A stretch of 64,000 nucleotides of DNA from Xiphophorus maculatus. Lineage: Eukaryota > Chordata > Actinopteri > Cyprinodontiformes > Poeciliidae. Numbering within the stretch: the stretch's first letter is position 1; each line of letters starts with the position of its first letter. The position numbers and the translations under genes are program-made. The stretch spans positions 26,128,288 through 26,192,287 of the forward strand of contig NC_036450.1 of the NCBI RefSeq assembly GCF_002775205.1, in the 5' to 3' direction. Positions 47,401 to 64,000 of this stretch are shown here, in pieces. The notes below the pieces were generated by a model. That model worked only from the letters and a program-made list of their open reading frames with translations, did not search any database and was not told the origin of the DNA.

Positions 47401-50400
47401 AATGTTTCTGTGTTTAACCTGACAGAACTTCTTACCTTGTCTGGCTAAATTAGCTGCCTCCGAATGAGGAATGCTGGTAACGTCAATTCCATTAACAGCA
47501 AGGACGTAGTCGCCCACTATTAGCCCGGCTTCCTCTGCTGCTCCATCTGAAAGCAAACAGATCACATGTATGATCCTACAAAGAAAAAAATAAACAGAGC
47601 CACACAATATCCTGTGGACAAGAAAATTATATTCTGTCAATTGGTAAGTTTTAGTTTAGAAAATGAATGAGCCATTGTAATAACATTGACTTGGTTTAAT
47701 TATCTCAAAACACAAAACTACATGTTTGTTCACTTTTCTGCAGAAGAAATACACTCAACATTAGCGTACCCAAAATCTGGAAAAGATTCAGTTTACATTT
47801 GACTAATCACTTCTCTATGAGTTGTTCTGCTAACTCAAAAAAATTAATCACTTAGAATTACTCATCACTTACTTGTGTCAACTTCAGTTACAACAATGGG
47901 TTTGGAAAACTGTATTCGAAAGCCCCAGGGATATTCTCCTGCCCCTTTGCTGATTCGAACAGTCCTCTCTCGAACTGGGAAGAGAATTTAGACAAAACAT
48001 TCAAACCCGTCCTGCATTCATGATACTCAAAGCATTTTGTTTCAACAAAGACCATTGTAAAAACTCCAGAATAAATAAGTTTTCTTATAGAGTTTCAACA
48101 TCAGCTTACTTGAGACAGCACGCGTTCTGACTGTGAGATTGGGACCGATGGCGCCTGAGTTTATGTTGTCTCCTTGGTAAATCCACGCTGAAGAGTGGAA
48201 TGTCTCTGTGTAAAACCCCCTGTCTTCATTGTCTTGAACTGTCACATTTGTAGAAAGCGTATCCTCTGATACTAGAAAAAGACGTATGAAATGTCAGCAC
48301 TAAATGCAGTAAAGAACTAAAACAGACAATGTGGGCCTGTTGAGTTGTAGTAACAGTGGATTGGCCACCTTACCACTAAGCACAATACAGAGAGACAACC
48401 TCTCAGCTTCAGTCAAGATGTGTGTGTTGTTAATTTCATTAAAATAATATCCTGTTGCGGTGCTATAATGGAGCCCATATTTTGGTACCAGAACTAGGTG
48501 GATGCAGCACGATGGGCTTGAGCTCAGTTCAAATGTGAATAATTGTTCCAGTGAGTCTCTTTTAACCCTGTGATGAAATAGCAATCTGTGAAAGCCCAGT
48601 TCAGTACGATTTTTTCAGTTGCACTTAATCTAAATTCTGTGATAGTGATCAGTCCAGTCCACTGTCCTCCACTGGTCTAAGAACAGGTTGCAGGTGTAAC
48701 TGTTCTGAGACCAAGACCAAGACATCCTTCTCCCCACAATCCCAACATGATCCCAGGTCAGATGGGAAATATGGTTACCTTCAGCACTTTCTGCCCAAAG
48801 GTCACCTTCCTTGGGAACATGTACATAAAAACCTCAAGAATGAGGACCTTAGGAAGATCCTGATTAGATGTAAGAACCAGATAAACGGTCAACTTTCAAA
48901 GTGGAGGAGAAGCTGCTTTACTCCAGGCTCTTCCTGGATGATGGAGGCCATCTCCCAGTTTCCAACCGCCTACATCCTGGATCTTGTTCTTTTCATCATG
49001 ATCCATTTCTTTTTACCACAGGTGACAGTGAAAAATAAATTGCTTGAAGACATTAAATAGTACACGAGTACATAATTATGTGTGTTTTTACTAAGGTTGA
49101 AAGAGCATGAACAAAATTCCTTCTGGTCAAGACCGAAGAAGCTAGTGAAGTTATTTCACAAAACCTGCAGAAGTTTCGGGAAGACCCTGTAAGTCCCTTC
49201 TATTGCAGCATTTGTGTAGTCAGACCACAAGAAAAACATTTTGCTTGGAAGATATGTGAAGAACATGTTGCATGAAATCCCAAACCAGCTCGCACTTATA
49301 GAAGAGAGAACAAATGTCTCCATTCTTGTGAAGTAAGTACAGACTTTTGACTTTTTAGCTCAACTCTTTCTTGACCATGACAGACCAAATGACTGCAGAC
49401 AGGGTCTCAAACTATCTGTCCATCTCTTGTCTCATACTACCGTCACTTGGGAACAAAATTCTTGAATTCCTCCATGTCATTCAAAGACAAAGGCCCACTA
49501 TGAAAGGAGCATGTTACCATTTTCTATTAGAAATGTGCGACTTCAGTCTTTGAGGCTCAGTTTAATCCAATTATAACTATTAGTTACCTGATTCCTCTGT
49601 GATGTCGCTGGTAATTGAACTTCCACCAGCAGAGCTCCACTGCTTGCTCTCCTTGAAGAGTTTTCTCTTCCTGGCCCAGTGGTCTGTGCCGTCTCTGTCT
49701 TTGTGAGATCCAGGCTTCAGATGCTCTCTAGCCTCGGAGTTAGCTGGAAATAGTCATAACGGGTCACGCCAGATCAGTTTTATTCTGGACAGTTTTAGTC
49801 GACTGATAAAAAAAGATGAAACTGCAACTTACATCTGTACACAGCGGGTTTCTCTGCCTTGCCGACTTTAACAGGCAGCTCCTTTGCATGGAGCACTACG
49901 TCTATAGATGGTTTTACAACACATAATAAACCGTCTGCTGCTTTGTTGGTGTCTTCTGAATGCCTTTTTTTAGCCGCCTCCTTATCATTCAGCTCATCAG
50001 TAACAAGAAGAAGTGGAAGGCTACTAACTGACTTTTCAGTTGGGTTGGACTCGATTTCCATGGCAACATTGTGTTTTTTTAGGGAATCCATGTATGGCTC
50101 CTCAGATGTTGACCTGGACAGGACGTTGTGCTGAACAGCATCAACATGTGCCGTCATGACTGAACATTCTGATAAAGTGGAATCAGAATTGCTTTGCGTG
50201 GAACTTCTGTCATCTTTGTCCTTGGCAAATACCTTGGGAATCGTCTGTAGGATTTGTTCCTCTGAACCACTGCAGGATGGAGGGATGACTTGTATAGCAA
50301 GGCCTCCTTGAATAATCTCTTCCACATAAAGTTTTGGGCTCATTTCTCTGTCAGGCTCCATGCCTGTAAGTTCTCCGGTAGTTTCTGAACTGTCTGAGCA

Positions 50401-53400
50401 AGTTTTAGAACTCTCTCTGCTTTGTGAAGAAAATTTTTTTCTCACATATGTAGAAAATATGTCATCCAACTGTTTGCTTTTTTCCAGCCTCTCAGTTTGG
50501 AAAGGAAGAGAGCACATGACGAACGAAGAGACTGATTCTTGGTACGGGAGCAGAACATCCTCATGAATCAGTTCTTGATCAAACGACGTCCCAGGGAACG
50601 TCTGCCGTCTTTTCCTCATTAACAGACACTCCTTGCGCTCCACGGTGGCGATGCTGTTGTTTCTGATCCAGGACTTTCTCTTCTGGCAGTAGATGAAATC
50701 TTTGACAAAGCTGGACCTGTTGGTAGACACAGAGGGCCGAATGGACATCGGCTCGTAGTTATCTGATTCTGACAGCTGATCAAAGGAACGGGTCATATCT
50801 TCTCTTTCCTTCTCCAGTGAAGAAAATGGGGATGCTAATTCTGCTGATGCTCCTATCCTAAAGGAAGCTAGGTCATTTGTCAGGTCTTCTAAAGTGCTGC
50901 TGCATTTAATGTCATCAAAGACTCGTTGTGTTGAGATGTGGAAGAAACCATCCCTGTTCAAGGCGTCTTGCTTCTTCCCCTGAATATTATCATCTAGCAG
51001 TGATGGTGGACCCAATAAATGTTTAGCCAGGTTTTGTTGGATGTAATCACTGCAACAACGACAGTAACTCGGATCTCCACGTACATTTGATGAGCAGACT
51101 GATCTTGACTCACTTTGTTCCTTTGTTTGTTCATTTATGCTGCCAAACGTAAACCTATAATTTATATCCTGGTTGTGACTGGTCACGTGTTTTGGGAGCT
51201 GCTCCAAAGGCTGATGGTCAGGGATTTGCATCCCCTCATATTCCTGGTTAATAATGACCTCAGAAGCCTTGTTTTCATTCATAAAAACACAAGTGGTCTT
51301 AATGCCATAAGGATTCCCCTGTCGAACTTCTTGGATTTCCACTTTCACGTGTGACCCAGTGCAGCTGACATTGAAGATGTTTGTTACGGGTGTAGATGAG
51401 TTGGTTGGATCGTCATTTAAAGACTCATGTGACTGTTGGATTTTCACAGTTTGGGACTTTTCCATGTCATTTTTGGACACTGATGTTACTATCTTCACTC
51501 CTTGCTCTTCAAGCTCCGTTGTTTTTGTGTACACACTCCTTTGTTCCTGAAATGCTGCCATGTTAAAGTCTTGTTTACATCTTTTTTGGCTGGGTGGAGT
51601 GTGATCATGTTGGTGATCTTCAAATCCAATCAGAACATTTTCTTTTTGAAGAGAGTTTTCTTCATGCTTTCCAGCTAGGTCCTTCTTATCGCTGACAGTT
51701 GTACTGCGGCTCTGGTTTTGAAAGAGAAAGGCGGAGGAACTTTCTGAAATAAAAGAAAAGATATGTTTGCTAATTTTATAAATTCTTCTGCTTTCTCCCA
51801 GTGCTGGCTAGAAACAACCAATCAGAGCCAGGAGGCGGATCTTAAGGCTGTGAATCACAACATGAAGCACTGCTCTTACCACCTTCATCTCCCCCACTTA
51901 CTGTCTAGTACGCTGCAGCTAGCAGATCCTGTAGTGAATTATAAGGCTAAATGGAGGTGGATAAACAGTTTTCTTGTACCAGCAAGTCATTTTTCTGCTA
52001 TTAGCATATTTAGTAGCGAGTATATGAGCATGATTAACAGTGCTAAGCCCCTCCTCCTGGCTCCAATTGGTTATTTTTAGTTGGGAGCGGTGCATTTCTT
52101 CAGGCAGCAATAGCAGCTGAATAGGAGGAAGTGGAGGAGGAGGAGGTCCATCTGCTCACACATCTGTCTCATAACATACTGTCACGACACAATGACTGTT
52201 TATATGTAAAACAACAAAACATACTCTTTATAAGAGTTACATACTGCAGCTTTAAACACTCAGACTAGATAGCATGAACAGCTTCTCCAGAAGAATGGGA
52301 CTGACTACCTGCAGGAAATACAGATAATCTGTAGGAAAATTGATTTCAGTTCAAAAATTCTAAATAACTTTATTAATCCCAAAGGGAAATTAGTAACTGA
52401 TATTAATTTTAAAAAAAAAAGCTCAAATAATTATTGCAGATGATGATGTGGGCATAAAGGATCTCATGTAGCGGTCTGTATTACAACGAATTTGAACACT
52501 GTCTTCTGACTGAAGACAGTGGTTTTCTATGGCAGTATCATGAAGACGACGCTCAGGGCTGTTCATAAGTTTCTTGATTTTATTTAACATTCTTCTTGGA
52601 ATCATCATCTCCAGAGGTTCCAGTTGATGTGTGAAGGGATCGCCCAAAGTAAGCTACTGAAAACCTTTTATAGAGCTCTCACTGATACAATATTAGCTGA
52701 ATAACCACTGTGTTGGTCAATGATGAAAAATTGTAAGATAATACATTGATACATTGTATTTAAATACAATGTATCTTCAAATACATTGATTAGAACCACA
52801 AGTTTGGGGTTGTAACATAAAGACATGTTAGAAACGTTTAAGGGGTGTGAATACTTTTCCACTGTAAGTTCATGACTTTTAAGTGTAAATGTACTTATTG
52901 TCGTATTCTAAAACTCATGAAACTTAAAAAATGTAAAGAGAAAACAGATTTGTGATCACATTGAATCATTTCTACTAGAGAGTTGTTGGCTATGTATCAA
53001 CATTATGAGGTTAATAGATTAAAACTTCCATTTATGTCAATTTTATGGGTTTTATAACTGGGAATTTGGGAGTTAAAAATGTCCAAATTTGATCAATGTC
53101 TCAATATGTTACTATGAAGTTGAACTGAGAATTTTTTTGTTTAGAATTTGTTCAGTTGACATTCATTTAACACAGAAGAATTTTTGTATTTCTACAATGT
53201 CAGAAAATCTGTGTCTATAACATCTGGTTCATGATCTTCACATATTTGGAACTACAGGCAATTTACAGCAAAACTCTGAACCTGCTGCTCAGCAGGATGT
53301 ATTGAGAGCCAATAAGAGCTCATGTTACTCCTTTCCAAGATGGAGGAAGTCCAAGTATGAGACTTTTCTGCTCAATTCAAAGCTTGCAGGTGCACAGAAA

Positions 53401-53512
53401 ACGTGAGCGAGTTAAGCACATGATTAATCTGATGGAGCTGCTCCCACTCACGTTTGCTGCTGCTGGAGCTCTTCCTCCTCCTGCTGCTCCGTCTCCTCCC
53501 CCTTTTGCTCAT
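44441..53512 (-). CDS. pdzph1: PDZ and pleckstrin-homology domain protein
   Basis: Probable membrane-associated scaffold; no enzymatic motif. Exons: 53452-53512, 49833-51743, 49588-49743, 48110-48271, 47873-47974, 47436-47546, 46807-46985, 46557-46714, 46354-46396, 46045-46231, 44994-45129, 44441-44540; 3306 nt, 1101 aa, all phases consistent. Residues 1-~760 are low in recognisable structure, encoded mostly by one 1.9-kb exon rich in Ser, Glu and Lys. A PDZ domain lies at ~764-835 (EYPWGFRIQF; EAGLIVGDYVLAVNGIDVTSI). The first PH domain is ~850-960 (GYLHKRTQSGLIKGWRKRWF to RWCEAMERAV), the second ~975-1095 (GLLNKLDRSKDTWVQHYCIL to RWILAIKASIKKW). This PDZ-PH-PH order and the nearness to pam fit pdzph1, which lies near Pam in mouse and is a pseudogene near PAM in human as I recall. 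The start exon is Arg/Ser-rich with a good donor (AAAC|GTGAGT) and is less certain than the rest. Confidence 0.88.
48374..48584 (-). other. Candidate alternative first exon of pdzph1
   Basis: An open frame of 70 codons runs from an ATG at 48584 to a donor-like TTAGTG|GTAAGG at 48374. It leaves one base, which joins in frame to exon 48110-48271. An acceptor-like TTTCATCACAG also lies at 48568, but splicing exon 49588-49743 into it would shift the frame and hit a stop quickly. So it can be an alternative start exon, a poison exon, or chance. The peptide matches no family I recognise. Confidence 0.3.
48620..49040. repeat. Decayed interspersed repeat, pdzph1 intron
   Basis: Blocks GAGGAGAAGCTGCTTTACTCC and CATCCTGGATCTTGTTCTTTT resemble a dispersed fish repeat of LINE origin. 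No ORF left; assignment is from memory and weak. Confidence 0.35.
51770..52255. repeat. Palindromic MITE, family a, pdzph1 intron 1
   Basis: AACAACCAATCAGAGCCAGG near 51809 is mirrored by CCTCCTCCTGGCTCCAATTGG near 52050. Right end TTACATACTGCAGCTTTAA. About 485 bp, no coding capacity. Confidence 0.75.
52256..53451. other. Rest of pdzph1 intron 1
   Basis: Holds a Tc1-end relic near 52800-52870 (GGGTGTGAATACTTTTCCA) and AT-rich unique sequence. No exon recognised. Confidence 0.5.
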
Positions 53513-63099
<9,587 letters not shown>

Positions 63100-63293
63100 G
63101 ACTGATGCCTTCGCACACCGCCGGCTCCGGACCCGACTGTGGTACAGAAGCTAAATGTTTTTAGGTCATCACAACTGTTGGCTTGAGCTACATGCTGGAT
63201 GTGTCTCATTTAAATCAGTCTTGCATTTATTAAAGTTGTTTCACATATCTATTAGCCTGTATATGTATTCATCGGCGTGTGCTTCATGACCCA

Positions 63294-63299
63294 AATAAA
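63294..63299 (+). terminator. reep5 poly(A) signal
   Basis: AATAAA about 195 nt after the reep5 stop codon; an ATTAAA variant lies earlier near 63228. Confidence 0.6.
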
Positions 63300-63404
63300 A
63301 GAGACACATTGAAGTTGTTTTCTCGTTCTTCAGTTTTTTGCCTGATTTGTTGTGTAAAGCAGCAACAGATGAACAATAAGCAGGCAGGTGTTTGTCTGCA
63401 GTGG

Positions 63405-63600
63405 TTACTGGGCGAGATTCAGGTACACACTGGACAGACCACCAGTCTGTCACAGAGCAACACACACCTAATGAGCAATTTTAGAAAGGTCAAGCTTTTG
63501 GTTATGGGAGGAAGTAAAAATACCCAGAGAGAACACATGCATGTACTAGGAGAACACACAGACTGCAGGGGAACAGTGCTAACATCTGCTCCACTCTGAA
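63405..63600. repeat. Interspersed repeat downstream of reep5
   Basis: GTACACACTGGACAGACCACCAGTCTGTCACAG and later GGGAGGAAG, AGAGAACACATGCATG blocks; a copy of the dispersed repeat also present around 4800-5090. Nothing else recognised to the window end. Confidence 0.6.
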
Positions 63601-64000
63601 TCCCCACCACTGTCTGCTTGGTACATTATAGGATTTTAAAGGGCATACTATAGCAAGCTTTAGGCAGGCTGACGTTGCTGAAAAGTGATGTTGCCAAATT
63701 AAATACAACTAAACTCCTGGCAAATTTACAAACAACAAATTTACAACAAGATGTTGTAGTTTTGTTGCTGGTGATCAGCATTTACTCTTCTCACAAAAAT
63801 GAGGACGTTTACTGATGAGTCGTGCAGCGTTTAGCAGTAGTGAATGGAAGCAGCTGAAAGTTTCACTTTCCACCTTAAAACCACCACAGGACTGGAGCTG
63901 TCCAAGCGCTGAGGTTGAGATGTTTTAAAGAGACGGTGTTATGCAGAATCAGCTCTTTTGTAGCTTTACATCATGTTATAATGCCATTCCTTCTTCACAA

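Overview
This window is vertebrate nuclear DNA, almost certainly from a ray-finned (teleost, probably percomorph) fish. The genes are split into short exons with GT/AG borders. The encoded proteins match vertebrate families end to end. The introns are full of typical fish repeats: Tc1/mariner copies, L2/CR1-like LINE pieces, many MITE-like elements, and long (CA)n, (TA)n and (AGAAT)n tracts. No bacterial, viral or CRISPR features were seen.

Layout, left to right. (1) The 3' end of a crumbs gene (crb2-type, + strand, 1-2234): last EGF repeats, membrane segment and the ERLI tail. (2) A complete peptidylglycine alpha-amidating monooxygenase gene (pam, - strand, CDS 28604 down to 7232, 25 coding exons, 899 aa), tail-to-tail with crb2. 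(3) A 1.5-kb head-to-head promoter region, then pomk (protein O-mannose kinase, + strand, two coding exons, 346 aa). (4) A complete but divergent glycoprotein-hormone-receptor gene of the FSHR/LHCGR/TSHR family (- strand, 11 coding exons, up to 723 aa). (5) pdzph1 (PDZ plus two PH domains, - strand, 12 coding exons, 1101 aa). (6) reep5 (+ strand, 5 exons, 189 aa), divergent from pdzph1. For every complete gene I joined the exons by hand and checked that splice phases agree and the total coding length is a multiple of three.

The genes do not form a pathway. pam finishes amidated neuropeptides in secretory granules, pomk phosphorylates the O-mannosyl core of alpha-dystroglycan in the ER, the receptor would bind a pituitary-type glycoprotein hormone, pdzph1 looks like a membrane scaffold, reep5 shapes tubular ER, and crb2 sets apical polarity. 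From general knowledge, pam, pdzph1 and reep5 relatives also lie together in mammals (human 5q21-22), so part of the order is ancient.

The most unusual content is of two kinds. First, two nearly identical 1.1-1.2-kb foldback elements sit in the same orientation in pam introns on either side of exons 23-24, the exons encoding the transmembrane segment. Each has long inverted arms built from a 42-bp minisatellite, a perfect 6-bp target duplication, and in its centre the same 5'-truncated LINE with its own 14-bp duplication. The LINE was therefore carried along when the outer element moved. Loss or skipping of exons 23-24 would leave pam in frame and give a soluble enzyme. Second, the glycoprotein hormone receptor has changed several normally fixed activation-switch residues (E3.49 to Q, D6.44 to N, N7.49 to H). 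It also carries an extra intron inside the normally uninterrupted seven-helix exon, and that intron is almost entirely a MITE.
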